Shown in pieces: positions 37,928-51,815 of a stretch of DNA of 64,000 nt. The stretch's first letter is position 1; every line of letters starts with the position of its first letter. Location: assembly GCA_013399305.1 (NCBI GenBank), contig VXAI01000310.1, forward strand, positions 105,039-169,038. Reading direction: 5' to 3'. Source of the stretch: Rostratula benghalensis. Taxonomy: Eukaryota > Chordata > Aves > Charadriiformes > Rostratulidae. The position numbers and the translations under genes were made by a program. The notes under the pieces were generated by a model that did not search any database, was not told the origin of the DNA, and saw only the letters and a program-made list of their open reading frames with translations.

Positions 37928-40413
37928 AAAACAATTCTGCCAAAAACAACGCAAAGAAAAAGCACCCAATTAGACCTAAATTCACAAGTAAGATATTATG
38001 TATTTTGGTAATTATTTTAGTCATTGTAAACCATGTGGCTGAGAACAATGCTGTGTTGACAAGTTGTGAATAGAAGCTTTGTGACACAGGTTGTCTAGGT
38101 TTGGGAAGTTAGGACAAGATAAGAAAGTAGGAGAAAATGTCAGTAAGACAAAAATTGCAGAATCCTCTATGACTTTTTCCCCCTCTAATAAATACAAGTG
38201 GTATGGAAAAAACACAAAAGTTCTCCTGTGTAAACACTGACACACTCTTGCTATGATCCATCTCTCAGGCCTATGAACCAAACCCTTCAAATGTTCCTAC
38301 CAGAGTGCTAAAGTAGCAAGTTGAGCACAAAAATAGCAACAACACTGAAAGCATGAAATCTACTCACAACTCACCTCTTATGGTTAGTATCTTGGAACAC
38401 TAGGCTCAACTATTAAAATTACTCAAACAGATAACTTGCAAAAACAGGAATCAAAACTGCGGAATCAGAGCATTTTTGCATTTCACCTGTCGCAAAGAGG
38501 AAATAGTAGCTGAACCAAAAGAAAATTCACGGCATGAAGTATGCATTCAAAATAGGCTGAAACTACCCCTAGACATTTTTGGAAGAAATGGAATATGTTT
38601 CTGTTGACTAAAGCTCTCATACAAAAAAATAGACTCACTGATGCGAAGCAAAGCCCCTTCTAGCAAGTACTAGGTCATCAACAAATACATCATTGTCACT
38701 GAAGATCCTAGAGAAACATCTGCCAATAGTCATGGAAAATTGAACTCATTCCTAGAAAATATGAGTTTCCGGATAACAAATATGATAGACAAACAGAAAG
38801 GCTCACTGGAAATAGAGATTGTATTCAATTTAAACACACAACAGAAAAAAAAAAAAATGACAGACCATTCAAAACAATGGAATTTTCTTCCACTCGAGTG
38901 AAGAAAAAAAGGCAGGAACAATGATGTTGACAATGCAGGCCTTTCTGGTTTATGGTTTCTAAAAGAATTATATTAAAATCAAGGGCTTGACAGAAGATGA
39001 TGACCAACATTCCTCTCGTTTCAGATAATTTACTATGCCTTAGAGATGGGGAAAAAAAAAACATTACCTCACTGTTCACTGAAGTGGTCATACTGCCGCA
39101 GTGAACATGGTTCCTATGCTGACAACTATGGATATAAGGCAAGAACTTTACTAGAACAGAACTAATAATTCCATTCTAGTGATGGTCAAGCTTTTCAGAG
39201 AACAGTAAAATCAAAACACACAAACTCTGCAGTTACATGAGATATATGTACTGAATTTGTTTATATGTTCATCAGCCCATAAAAGAGAGTAAGTTAGAGC
39301 AAAATAAGTATCACAAGGTTGTAACAGGTAAGAATGAATTTGAAGCTGGTATCCGGAGCTCAGTGTGCAGCACACAGGCTCATTATTTGGTAAGAAATTG
39401 AAAACTATTTGCTACGGTACCAGAATTACTTGCCATGTCTTTGGTTCAATACGTTTTATTAAACCAGTCTATAAGAGGAGTGCTCTCAATCCATTAGCTC
39501 CTTGTCTTACAAAAGCCTAGGATAGCTAATATCTCCAAGTATCAGTATTACTGTATTACTTGCAATAAAAGCATTGACTTGCCGTTAACCTATTCAGAAG
39601 TAGGCTAGATGGTCAAATTACTGATCCAAGAAATAGTGGTAGCATCAAAGACTGCACAGACAATAAAAAATAGATCTATTTGGAAAAAAAAAAAAAAACA
39701 ACCTGATGTTATTCTGAGATTCACTTTGTGAAGCATTTGATAGGCCTGCATTTTATTGCCCAGGATATAAGGGGTGAAAAAAGTTTGGCATTGCCAAGCG
39801 TTACTAGCATATAGTACTGGACACTAAAAGAACTTTAGAACCAAAACCTGTACAGCTATATAGAAGAACAGTCAACCACATACAATCATAGTCTGTCTCC
39901 CACACTCGTAGATCCACACAAGATCCTCCAGCCATCCTCTGAATATGGGAAGCGGTAGGGCAAAAGGCTAAGTGCAGACAGAAGGCTTATCAACTTCTCT
40001 AGTGAGGGTTATGATGCAGTAAGATGAACTTGCCAAAAACGTTACCAAATGCTGAACATTTCTAACAAGTAGATTCAAAAGGCATCACACTGAGGTATTA
40101 TCAAACAGTATGCCTACTTTACGTTTTTTCCTTTTGTTTTTTTCATTTAACAGAATGCAATAAAGAATCTGTGTCATTTTATCATTATCTATTTTGGGTG
40201 TCTGTAGAAGATAAAAGGATCATTTACGATCTATATGCCGTTCAATAATTACTATCTAAAGTAATCAGAATTGCCATCAGCCAGTTGTTTCTTCTGTTTT
40301 GACAAATCATCAGGATTCTGCTTGTGAGAGAGTGACAGTATGATGTGCTGCTTGTTGAATTTTTCTGCCAAATGAATAGAAGATATTTTCTCACAAAACT
40401 GCTGGGAGACTTA

Positions 40414-40970
40414 GGTGATTTAACACCAGCCAGCAGCTCAGACCACACAACCACTCACACACTACTCTTCCTTCCACCCAAGAAGGACAGGGAGAAGACG
40501 GAGAAAAGGAGAGGAAATGTAAGGAAAAAATAACTTGTGGGTTGACATAAAGACAGTTTAATAGAACAGTAACAGAAAAAGGAAAGTAACAACAATAATG
40601 GTAAAAGGATATACAAGATTAAGTACTACAACACAAGTCACTTTCATCACCCAATGAATTGGTTGTCCAGCTTATCCAAAGAAGATCATGGATCCCCATA
40701 CCCCAGCCAATCCTCATTTATAAACCGAGCATGACATCTATGGTATGGAATATTCCTCTGGCAATTCCATTTTTCTGTCTATGCTCCTTATCAGCTTCTA
40801 TGGGAAACTGGGGAAAAAAAAAAAACAAACCTTCCTTGAATAGTATAAGCATCACCTAGCAACAACTAAAACAATATGCATTATTGGCATCATTGCTTTC
40901 CAACCAAAGCTGGAAACATAGCAACCCCTAGAACGAAAACCAACTCTATCCCAGCTGAAACCGGGATACA
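40414..40970 (-). mobile_element. Solo LTR, bird ERVL-like, near full length
   Basis: On the minus strand it begins TGTATCCCGGTTTCAGCTGG and continues 'gatagagttggttttcg', 'attgttttagttgttgctag' and 'ttccataccatagatgtcat'. A TATA-like 'ggtttataaatgagg' follows, then 'ctgtctttatgtcaaccca', ending near 'ctggtgttaaatcacc'. Every part falls in the order of the class to which the 2166-2532 LTR belongs. About 557 bases. No internal ERV sequence adjoins, so it is a solo LTR. It lies in sense with KDM4C. Confidence 0.82.
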
Positions 40971-43900
40971 GATAAAGAATTTCTGGTGTCATAAAGTTTA
41001 ATATAAGCTAATGAAGTTTCTATACGTAAAGGAAAAATACAGCTAGCTTCCTGTGGGTTGGGCCCAAAATTTAGGATGAATAGTTCATCTACAAGTAGCT
41101 GTTGAATGTTTTGAAGACAATCAGGTGATCAGATTTAGCTCTTCATAATCAGCTCATCTATGATATAAATATGAATATTTTAACTAAGAATTTTGGATGA
41201 GCATAAAAACCTAAACATTGCATGTCTGATGCTGTCATAACCTTAAGAATATTTGGTTTAATTAGAGACATATGACTTTATGCATGCAGTTCACATTACT
41301 GTGGTTCTTATTTACAAACCATAAGATGTATTCTTTACTGATTTTTAGCCCATTTAAAAAAACAAATACATTTATTCCAGCTGAAATAAATAAAGCTCCT
41401 ATTGACATTTAAAGGCGTTAACTTCATAGAAATATCTTTTTTGCATTTCATGCAAAAGAATATTATATGTCTTCTTCACCTGAGAAGCCTTTACGGGAGG
41501 TTTGTACTTGGCAGAGAGAGAATTGTTAAGACCAAACAAATGATTCTATATGATACCCCCATTGCTTTTTAAGTTATGAAGAGTCTATTACTCAGACAGA
41601 AAGTGTCCAAAGAGTGAAAAAGATTTCTGCATCAACTTGGTATTAGCTTCCAACAGGCCTATACATTTCTATGAGATATTCTATCCCCACTTGCAGCTAG
41701 CCTGAAATCTATCATAATAAAAGCTGGTATCATTTCCATAGGCTGGCAGGCTGTAAAGACGAATCTAAGATAATTCCACTTCATTCTGGCCAACTGTATT
41801 TCCCGTTTCAAAAAATGTACACTTGTGTATTTTATACAGTGTCACCAAAACAGACTATAAATATAGACATGTAAAAGGAAATCACTATATGCAGTTCTTT
41901 TATTTATGCCTTGGAAAATGCCTTCTCATTATGATCTATTAAGTGTTAGGTAGAAAATCTACACAATATGTTCTACATTCATAAATAAATAAATTCATTG
42001 AAGAATTTATGATAGAGGTAAAATCCTCAGTTGCAAAGCCTAAAAGAGACCTACCATTCTGATGCCTAGTAACATGCATTCAAAAATAATGTGATGCTTC
42101 CTTGCAGACCTTCATGAGCATAGATAATACAACTCTATGCTCTGATTTGCAGGTCCTTTCTAAGTTCAGGTTTGGCATTCTAACATGAACAAAATTCATT
42201 CTGCCAAAAATAATAATCACTCCCATATGAATCAGGCAAAAGGTGTAATTATGTCTTGTGTTAACGTGTTCTTTCCCCAAAAGTAAAGACTGATGTTAAA
42301 TTAAATATCTTGACAGCAGGACCAACAGGACAAGAAATTAAAGTATGCAGACAATAGAACAGAATTTATAAACATCTTCAGTAAAGGATGGATATGACCA
42401 CAGAATTTTTATTTTCCTCCTAATGTTTTTTCCTTTATTCCTTGTTAAACATATGTAAATGCTTTAAGTTGAAATTCTAGGAAATAGCACTTAAAAGTTT
42501 TTTGTTCAGCGTGGGTCTCTGAATGCTTAATAGGGTTATTTTTTATTTATATTGCATGTGATAAGACCAAATTAGATCATTAAATTTTAACATTCCATGG
42601 AAGAATGATAATGGCTTTCTCATGACGTCAGAATAGTTAGTATAAAACTTCTGCATTTACTTTTCCAGTGTGATCAGCATCTTATTTTATTGTGCAGATG
42701 TCACTCTACAAAATTATTATCAGATTGTTCCATCTTTAAGTAGACAATTCTATGCCATATGTTTGGGTAGGAATTAAGATTCTTGCACTGGAACATACCA
42801 TATTGCTTGCTCTCTCTCACTAAAATACAGTTAAAGAATTAATGCTTAATAGACACATGCAGTGAACACTAAACCCGCTGCTGGGCAGGATGTGACACAA
42901 AAGGGGGAACTTTACTTGATGTTCGACTGTAACCAACCCTATTGGAAAAGAAGCTGCAATTTAAACTCAAGACTTGTACAATCACAAAATCACAAGAAGG
43001 AAGATAGAGGGACTGTGAATTATATTCTTTGATAAGTTGCCTCTAAGATTATCTGTCTTCTGAGAAAATGCTGTTTCTTCAGCTTCTTTTGACTTAAGTT
43101 GAAGCTGAGAATGCATCATGCCTTGCCGAATCAGAAGCTTTGTGAATATCGGTAGTTTAAGGGGAAAGCAAAACTGGCTACAAGCAGAAGAAAAGGGAAG
43201 TTAAAGGAAATTATAAATAAAGACTGCAACTTGGGTCAGAAACATTGGGGGTTTTATCCAAACTCATCAGAAGCATACGTGAAATGTTTGTGTTACAGAA
43301 AAAAACAGTAGCATGACAACCTTTCTAAAAACAACATGCACATCTTAAAATTGTTTTTCTGTGAAACATTTACCACATCACATCTTCTATCTTGTATACT
43401 CTAAAAAGGTAAAATGACCACTTCCAACTTCTTTACTGTAGAATACAAACAAATATAGAAGGAACTGCAATGGACTACTTATCTGCTATATCTTCAAGGA
43501 TAACTTTCTTAAGGAAGACATCAACAGCAGTAAACAGAACTGCTAAGAAGCTCTATCAAAAGTTCACATTCTTCATGTAGTATCAAGTGGAATTTAAAAA
43601 AAAAAAAAATCACCTAAGAAAAGGCCTGCAATTACCACAGAATTTCCTACAACTATCCTCTTTTGCTAGGTACATACCAAAAGAGGTCTGGACCCTGAGC
43701 ATTATCTCCTTCCAAGGTTTATTTCTTTCAGGATGATTATAGGGGCAAATGGAAAAATTAAAAAAAAAAAAAAAAAAACCCAACAAACCAGATACCAAGC
43801 AGTTTACTGTAAGTAGTAAAAGCCATCTATTTAAAGACACACTACTTTGCTATTTTTTTTTTTTTTGTCTTATCCTCCTGCTATGGAACTCAGCATTCAT

Positions 43901-44347
43901 CTCTGGGAAAAAATAAGCCGAATTCATTCTTGTCATACACCTTCACAATTTTAGTTAATGTCCATAGAGTTACACCTAGACCACATCTTTTTCCGCATTT
44001 GAACTACAACGTAGCCCACTCTAATACTAAGAACAGAATGTATTTTGTTATGTCTTTCTAGATTATTTTTATAGGACCTGAGTCTGGAACTTCATTTCCA
44101 CCAGGCATAAAAACTTCATTGTGATGCTAGCCTAAATATATTCATAGCTTGCCTATGTGATTCATTTATATTTGTACTGGGGTGAACACTTTTGTACTTG
44201 CAAGAACAATGTTTCTAAACCCACCAAGTCTGCCAAAGAACCAGAAGATCTGATTACCCACAACCCAACTACAGCTTGATGTCCTGGATCCATCCAACAG
44301 ACATAACAATTACGCCTATAGGGAGAAAACCAGAACGCTAAAATACA

Positions 44348-44397
44348 ATTTTACGTAAAATCGATCTTGTTTCTATGTTATTTTACATAAAATCAAT
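44348..44397. promoter_or_regulatory. Pair of D-box-like sites
   Basis: ATTTTACGTAAAATCGAT at 44348 and ATTTTACATAAAATCAAT at 44380 are direct repeats starting 32 bases apart and differing at two positions. Their cores TTACGTAA and TTACATAA fit the site bound by PAR-bZIP factors and NFIL3. Function is inference only. Confidence 0.35.
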
Positions 44398-45919
44398 TCC
44401 ACTTCTGTGCTATCTATTCAACTCTGCTCTATTCAGTAAACACAGTTTTAATTTGCTTTTAAATGAGAATCCTCCCTTTTCAACAACTTTTTGAATCAAC
44501 CTTTCTGGAAGAGAAACAATCAGAATTGTATAGACTTTCAGATGGTCTATGGCCATCAGATAGTTTCTACAGCCTTCTACAATGGAAGTGATGCTTTCAT
44601 ATCACTAGTAAAACACAAAGAAACAAAAAAAAAAATACTGATACTATCTACAATTGCATTTTTTTTTTTATTCAATAGCATCCTGTAGGGTTCTCACACT
44701 TATCAGCTAAGTAAACCTGAGGTCTTGGTGGTACTTCATCTTTTCTAAGTGATGAGGTCCCAGCTGCCACCAGCTGTTCCTGTTGCACATGCCCTAGAGA
44801 ACTACCTTTAAGAACTAAACCAGCAAATGAAATTGAAGTACTTGACACTGTGGTGGCTCACATATGTCCACCAGAAGCTGTGGCACAGCACTCTCCTATT
44901 AATGCAACAACATCACTTAGGACTGAGAGACATTTTTCTGTGCGTTTGAGAAGATAAACACACTAGGGCTGTGATAGGATTGCATAGTTGCAAGATAACC
45001 ATGAAGTAAAATGCATCTCTCCTTCAAGTAAAAGGCTATGGTTTCAGCACTAATTATTATTAATCAGCAGTGATTAATGTTTTCGTCAAACACAATATAA
45101 TAATTTTAAAATATCCCTGGTACTAAAAAACAAAAAATTACCTATGACGCAGTCCCACTACCACCGCTCCACATCCTCTTAGGCCCAGATTTAATTGAAT
45201 CGTTGTGTTCAAGGTTCCCCCACTCTTCAATCAGACTTTGTCTGCATTCCTGTTATTCAAAATGTTCAAGTAGCATTTCTAAGTTTCTGGGAAATAAAAG
45301 TTTCTCTAAACTTGGAAGAGTGGCAACTATTTTACATTTGAGTAAAATGAGAAATAGAGAGTAGATTTATAATAGTTATGGGCAAAGGAATCTGACTCAG
45401 ATTTTTCTGCTTAACCTAACAGACTCTATCGCTGATGCTTCCTGAAAGTTCGTGATTCTCACAGCCTGCTAGCCAACAGAGGAGACAATTCCTAAATTTG
45501 TAACTGGGCTCAAACTATGCATTGTAAATAGACAGCTTGTCTGCAAGCCTATTTCAGAATCTGTGACCAGTAATTAATACAGCCTTTCACAGCTATTTTA
45601 AGGTTTTATAAGGTTTTAATCTTAAAGGAACAGATAACTCTGAATAAAAAACAACGCTTAAGCAATGAAAATGCTCCGTGGCTTAGCCCAGTTGTCTCAG
45701 ATAATGTGTGCAGTCCCAGTCTCTACATCTGTCTGGTTTTATGCAAATAATTCTCAAACATTTTCCAGACAACAGTACTTTTTTTAACCATTTAAATTAT
45801 CTGAATTAACCTCTGTAAGCCATTGCAAGCAAATACATCATTACAACTAGGCTAGGAATAAATGCTTTATCAATTAAAACGTGTGCATTGTTTCTTATCC
45901 TGACAATTGGGAGATTTAG

Positions 45920-46160
45920 TTATTTAACCATAACAATAGCCTCATGGTAGCTACTGTAACAGACTTGCTGTTGAATTGCAATATTGTGTGTGCAGCACAT
46001 TTCCAAGACAGTCACAAGGCAATCTTCTCCTTGCTGCAAAACCAGGTCTCCCGCATCAGTAGCAAGCTGCTCTGCACATTCTACAGAACTCAGTTCAAAC
46101 ACAAAGTAAAGCCACTCCTACTCCCAAGCCACACACTGTTTTCAAAACACGTTTTTCTCT
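45920..46160 (-). other. Unidentified GC-richer segment with a 60-codon ORF
   Basis: Stands out from its AT-rich surroundings. The minus strand reads MFELSSVECAEQLATDAGDL and on to a stop at 45920. Upstream the same frame has no recognised domain and there is no clear acceptor. It may be part of an old repeat. Not claimed as a gene. Confidence 0.3.
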
Positions 46161-48249
46161 CTTCATGAAAAAAGCAGAGAAGGTGCAGGTGCATATACAG
46201 CACTACCATTAACCGGGTGATACAAATTATGAAAGCTACTAGTTACAGATGACAGGAAGATATTGGTATTTACCTCTCCCAGGTGTGGATGGGTTGTTTT
46301 TCTGTTGGTATTTTACAACATGTTCTTCAACAATACCACATAGTATCTGTGATTTTAATATAAAATAGTAACCCTTCTGCAGATCAATTAATTGTCTCCA
46401 CAGAATTTTGATGACAATTTTGAAATCAAATCAAGATTTTAAAAAAAAAGGAAGTAAAGGTGATGTGTCTTTAAATGTATTGCATTCTCAACAATTTCAA
46501 GAACACATTTTATATGTCGAGAATGGTCTTTTCTAGTTTATAGCAATTAACTATTAATTGATTCAAAAGATGACAATTCATTCTAATATACTAGAACCAA
46601 TACACTTTCTCACCTACAACATCACATTACTTTAATCCAGGATGCTATTTATAGAAGAAAATGACAAATTGTGGTAACCTGCACCAAGGACTACAAACAT
46701 GACTGAGAAATACTGTGCACAGGTGATTACGGCCTCTTTGTAATTTGAACTTAAACAGAATATAAAATAAAAGGTAAACTAAAAATCAGTTTTTTCAAAA
46801 GTCTTACTCAGCCTGTCATTCTCTATAGTAGCTCAGAAACAACTACAAAAGAAAATGCTACCACCCCATAACTATATTCTCATTATAGAGATTTTTATTT
46901 TCTTTGGCTTTCATGCTTCAGTTTTGCAACTATTAAAAGGTTCAGAAAACAGTTGAGTGTAATTGAGACTTGGTCAAAATTGGCAACAGAATCTTCGGTT
47001 AATCACTGCTATATCCAACGTTACCTGCCTTAATAGAAAATATGGCTAGGAACCCATTTAAAATCCCAACTATAAAAATGTTCTTAGAAAAGGGAAGACA
47101 GGCACACAGAAGACAGATTAAAAAGCATAGACCAAAGATATTCATTTGTACTTACTTCCACCCTTGAATGCTCAGACTTATTTAAAGTCACTTAGAAATT
47201 TCCAGGTAATATTTTCTGTTTCAGGAAATCATCAGTGCTTATCAGACCATCACCCAAAGGAACCTAAACACATACAAATGACAAACTAGCTTCCTCAGCA
47301 GTTCTACCGAGGAATGTGTCATCTTTCTTCACAGTGAAAGTGAATGGTGCTGCTCAGGGAATACAATTGTGGGGTTTTTTCTAATCACTCCTAACGGTAT
47401 TTGTAACTCTGTCATCTGTAATAAAGTAAAATAAACAAATACTATGGAATATGTAATAAAATTGATCATCTGCTCAGACATGGAAGAATGCCGCTTTTTC
47501 CCCAATCACTTAGTGTACAATAATGACATACTTTGTACATATACTGTGAAATATTGGCACAATAAATAGAGGTAGGATTATTAGCATGCAGTATTTGTCT
47601 CATCTGCTACAAATTATGGATCTTATATTCCACTCATCTAGTTTTGCAGGGGCATAGCAACACTCTTAATGGGTGCTGTTAGAGTTTGATAATTAATACA
47701 CAGATTGGGAAAATACAACATGGTATGTCACACTTTACCATCCCACGCTTAAGCTACCGGCCAAACAAAACAAAGCAACCACCATCACCCACCCACCTAC
47801 CCTTTACCCTGCTGCAAAAACACCAAATCAACAACACCATTCACTTCACTTTGGAAGAAGACTGGTTCTTTTTCAGCAGGGTGTCATGAGCCTTTACTCA
47901 GTTAACACTGATGGTAGATAAAACAGAGATCTCATTACTATCTTAAATACATAAAATCAAGCCCGGTGTTTAAGACTATCATGGAACAGCCGCTTTCTTT
48001 GTTATTACTGAAAAGTATCCATTAACAGACTGCACTGAACAGTGAAAAATATTTTGTAAGAAAACAACTCACAAAATAGATGCCCTACAGGCATAATTTA
48101 GTCGCCAAAAATCCTGGTGGCTCCAAGTAACGAGACTTCTACTGTCACTAACAGTATATGAGATGCTCTGCTTTGAACTTCAAGTTTGTTTTAAAATATA
48201 TTATCTTTACTTTTTACATAACTGTCGAGTTAGCATACTTCCTTTCGTA

Positions 48250-49215
48250 AGGAGTGAGGAAGGAAATTAGCACAGAACACAGACTTCAGGAGAGCAAGTT
48301 TCAGCTAAATAAAGGAACTGGTAGACAGGATCCCAAAGAAGGCAGCTCCAAAGGATAAAGGAGTTCAGGAAAGCTGGCATACATTTAAGGAAAACACCCT
48401 CCAAGTCCATGAATACTCCTGATACTCAGGAAAACTACAATGTTTAAATGTAGCAGGAGATGGTATGGCTGAACAGTAACTCAAGACTAAGCTCCAATGC
48501 AACACGGCAGCATATATAAGTCAGAAGCAGAGCAAACCTACACAAAAGGAACTTTAGGCATATAGGGATCGTGTCAGGAGAGCCAAAGGTCACCTAGACT
48601 TGACACTCGCAAGGGATATCAAATGGCAACAAGAAGAGCTTCTATCACAGCTCTAGTAACTAAGGGCTGAGCATGCTCTCATTGCTCAATTGAGAGAGTG
48701 AGGTAGCCACAGCAGGCACAAACAAGGCTGAGGTGCTTTCTTTGCTACAGTCTTCAGTTCTTAGTGGTAAGAATACAAGAAGGAGATGAACTACCAGCAG
48801 TGGATGAGAGTTGAGTGAGGAATTGCTGCAAAAACTCAACCCATTCAGCTGATGGGCTGCATCCAAAGAACAGGCCAATATCACAGTGAGACTCCTTTCT
48901 GTTATCTTTGAAATGTTGTAGAGGTAACAGGAAAAGGACTGGTGACTGGACACAGCAAATATCGCACACATCTTCAAAAGCAGGACAAAAGCATCGTCCA
49001 AAATCTGCAAACCAGCTGGACTTCTTGAGTGTGAGGTAAAAATCATTAGAGTCACCCTGGAATACACTTCTGGGCACCAACAGGGAGTCATACCTGAAAA
49101 GTTTGATTTTCTTCTTTGATAAAATGACCAGACTTGTGGCTGTCAGTGGATGCCATTCACCTCAACTTTAGCAAGACTTTCAACAGTGTCTCCCACAACA
49201 CTCTTGCATCAAAGT
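48250..49215 (+). mobile_element. CR1 LINE, old internal ORF2 fragment
   Basis: In CR1 order it shows the linker after the endonuclease ('ggagttcaggaaagctggca'), 'ggtatggctgaacag', 'cgcaagggatatcaaatggc' with 'aacaagaagagcttctat', 'aaggctgaggtgctttcttt', 'attgctgcaaaaactcaacc', and the RT motif region 'ctttagcaagactttcaaca' with 'gtgtctcccacaacactctt'. Many deletions and stops. Two overlapping minus-strand ORFs here (48660-49091) are antisense readings. Lacks the CR1 3' end, so it is cut at both ends. Confidence 0.85.
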
Positions 49216-50850
49216 TTAGATATGGAATGCTTATTATTCTCATGTCTTCATTGTTTACATGAAATATTACTACACTTATAATTTGCTCACATTTTTAATG
49301 ACTACTTAGTCTGATACTTTTATCAAATTAAATCTTCAGTCATACTGCATAAGCAGGCTGCTTATTCATACAGTAGCTTCCCATGAAATATTTAAGCTTT
49401 TTTATTCCTTGTTAGACTTCCTCACAATTCAGAGCAATGCAGCCTCCTTCTACCTAGAAAACTTTTTTTTTTAAGAAAAAACAGACTATGTAAAGAAAAG
49501 AGCTATCATTAATAGTATCCACATTCAGATACCAAATTCCATAAAGGGGTGTGTAATTCAATGATATGCAGCTTCTGATAGTGTTGTATCCCTGCTCTCA
49601 CAGACATCCCAGTGAATCGGGGCAGCTGGTTTGACCTACTGTGAAGCCCCAGCAAAAAGGCAGCAGCATGCTGACAGAGATGGCACAGCAGATGCCCTTT
49701 TTTGCCTTCACTGTTCAGTCAGTATCTACGCAAATAGACTACTCTGTAGACAGGAAAAAAAAAAATTAGGGTAAGAATCCAACTGTGGCTGAGGAAGAGA
49801 AAGCGGTAATGTAATGGAATTCAGCAAAAAGATACTGCAAAACTAACTACTGCATACCTCTGCAATGGGGTAAAGACGCCCCAAGATATCCCAGCTACCA
49901 CAAAGAGCTTGCACAGACCTCCAGTCAACTTGCAGTCCTCTCGGATAGCCTCAGGAAAGTAATTTATGCATGGGACTTCCATCAGCATGACCAAACTGAA
50001 GCAGTACCATTTTAACCATGTCTACGGACACATAGGCAGAGCAATGGGTCTTGTTTTGAATGTATTCCGCATCCCTGAGAGGATGAGAGGAGGACTAAAG
50101 AGCCATTGGTTGCAACTGGCTGAATTAGAAGATAGTTTTAAGTGTAAATAAGAACAAAAAACAGGATGTGTCAAAAAAAAATTAAAAAGAAAGCATACAT
50201 TTCCTCCAACTATAATCTTTGTACATAGCACTTACTTTTGCCTGCAGCTTCACAAAGTTTGCTAAACAGGTTTCTGGAAAATATACAACTATTACAAACC
50301 AGACTTCCCAAACCTAACAATTCACTGTACCTTTCTAAAAAGCACAGGGTCTGAATCTCATCTCTTGTGTACAGAGACATTTTACAACAAAAACCCAGAC
50401 TCCCTTAAAAATGTCTAACAAACTACACAGAAAAATTAGATTTAACATTTTTCCTGTGGCACGGTGACCTCAATAACAGCAATTTTATGCACAGCATTCA
50501 TGAGTCTTTTTCAGTGTACAGTGATTTTGAAAGCCAGAACAAACAGACTTAGAGAACACAGTAATAATTAGAAAGCATACAAGACTGGGGCAGGAGTAAA
50601 CGGGGTGGGGAAATACATATTACTATTCCTTCCCTCATCACCAAACTTGCAGTTAGCTCAACTGGAAATAAGTTAGAAAAGGTGTTGCCTAAGATCACAG
50701 TTAGTACAAAAACAATTACTACTTCCACATAGAAGACTATTTTAATAACATAAGCCAGAAACTTCTGTGTGATTATTCAGGAAAAAAAGAAGGTACAATG
50801 GCAGCTGGTGTTAACATGCCTGTACTAGCCTTCATGTACAAGCACAGGTT

Positions 50851-50880
50851 AAAAAAAAAAAAAAAAAAAAAAAAGAGAGA
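50851..50880. repeat. Poly(A) tract of 24 followed by GAGAGA
   Basis: Simple repeat in the intron with no recognised retroposon in front. Confidence 0.93.
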
Positions 50881-51631
50881 TAACATATCTTAAGATTTAA
50901 CTCTGGTTAGAAACCAGCACAGCTATCCATACTTATCAGAAAACAAGTACTCTCATTTCTGAGACATTTTAAAATTGCAGAAACATGCTATCACTTAAAT
51001 AAGTACATGTGCTAGCACAGGCTATGATTAACTTTCATTTTGCAGTTTGACATGTGCTACAAGCCAATGTTATGCACTCCATACCTCAAACCTCACTACA
51101 GAAGAAGTCAGTCCATAGAGCGACACTGTTTTTCCCACAGAATATGCTGTACCTTAATAACCAGCTATGGTATCCAGAGAATTGCAGTTATACTGCATTT
51201 GTCCCAATGGACAGAAAGGCCTATCTTGAATCCGCAGTACAATAAGACTCAAAGCCAAAAGCAGCATAGCTGTAATAAAACATTTTTCAATGTAAATGTG
51301 ACCGAGGCATTTAAGAAAAGACAGATTCCAAAATGAAATATAGCGGAGAGATTAGCAAAGCCACTACGATTCAAATAACAGTGAATTCTCCAAGGGTTCA
51401 AGCTTATCTGAGTCTCAGCAGCAGCATAATACAAGTCCAAATCACAGATGCAGGGATTTTGAAGCACAACAGCAACTGGATATATAGCACTAAATAAATC
51501 ATCTTCATGAAAATGTAATTTCATAACAATTCCTAGATGATGAACCTTTGTTTTAAGATGAAAAGCAGAATAAACATAGAAAGTGAACTCTCTTTAAACA
51601 GTGTATATTGTAACAGGTACCCAAGGCAAAG

Positions 51632-51815
51632 TGTTATTGGGGNNNNNNNNNNNNNNNNNNNNNNNNNNNNNNNNNNNTGGCCTCTGTGAGGGGAAAGTGG
51701 GGCTGCCCCACGCTGTATTTTCTGGCACCAACCAACCCACCACAGGGCACAGCTGAGCTCCTCAGCCAAAAGACTGGGTGGGCATTTGTCCCTTAGCCAA
51801 GGCTAACCCATGACA
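51632..51815 (+). mobile_element. LTR broken by an assembly gap
   Basis: The right part reads 'gccaaggctaacccatgaca', the 3' end of the LTR class also at 29998. Bases from 51632, 'tgttattgggg', could be its 5' start. The 35 N between them probably stand for several hundred missing bases, since the LTRs of this class are about 500 or more. Left boundary uncertain. Confidence 0.5.
51643..51677. other. Assembly gap (35 N)
   Basis: A short run of N within LTR-like sequence. Confidence 0.99.

Noticed and set aside
48660..49091. 143-codon and 108-codon minus-strand ORFs
   Set aside because: They are antisense readings of a plus-strand CR1 fragment.
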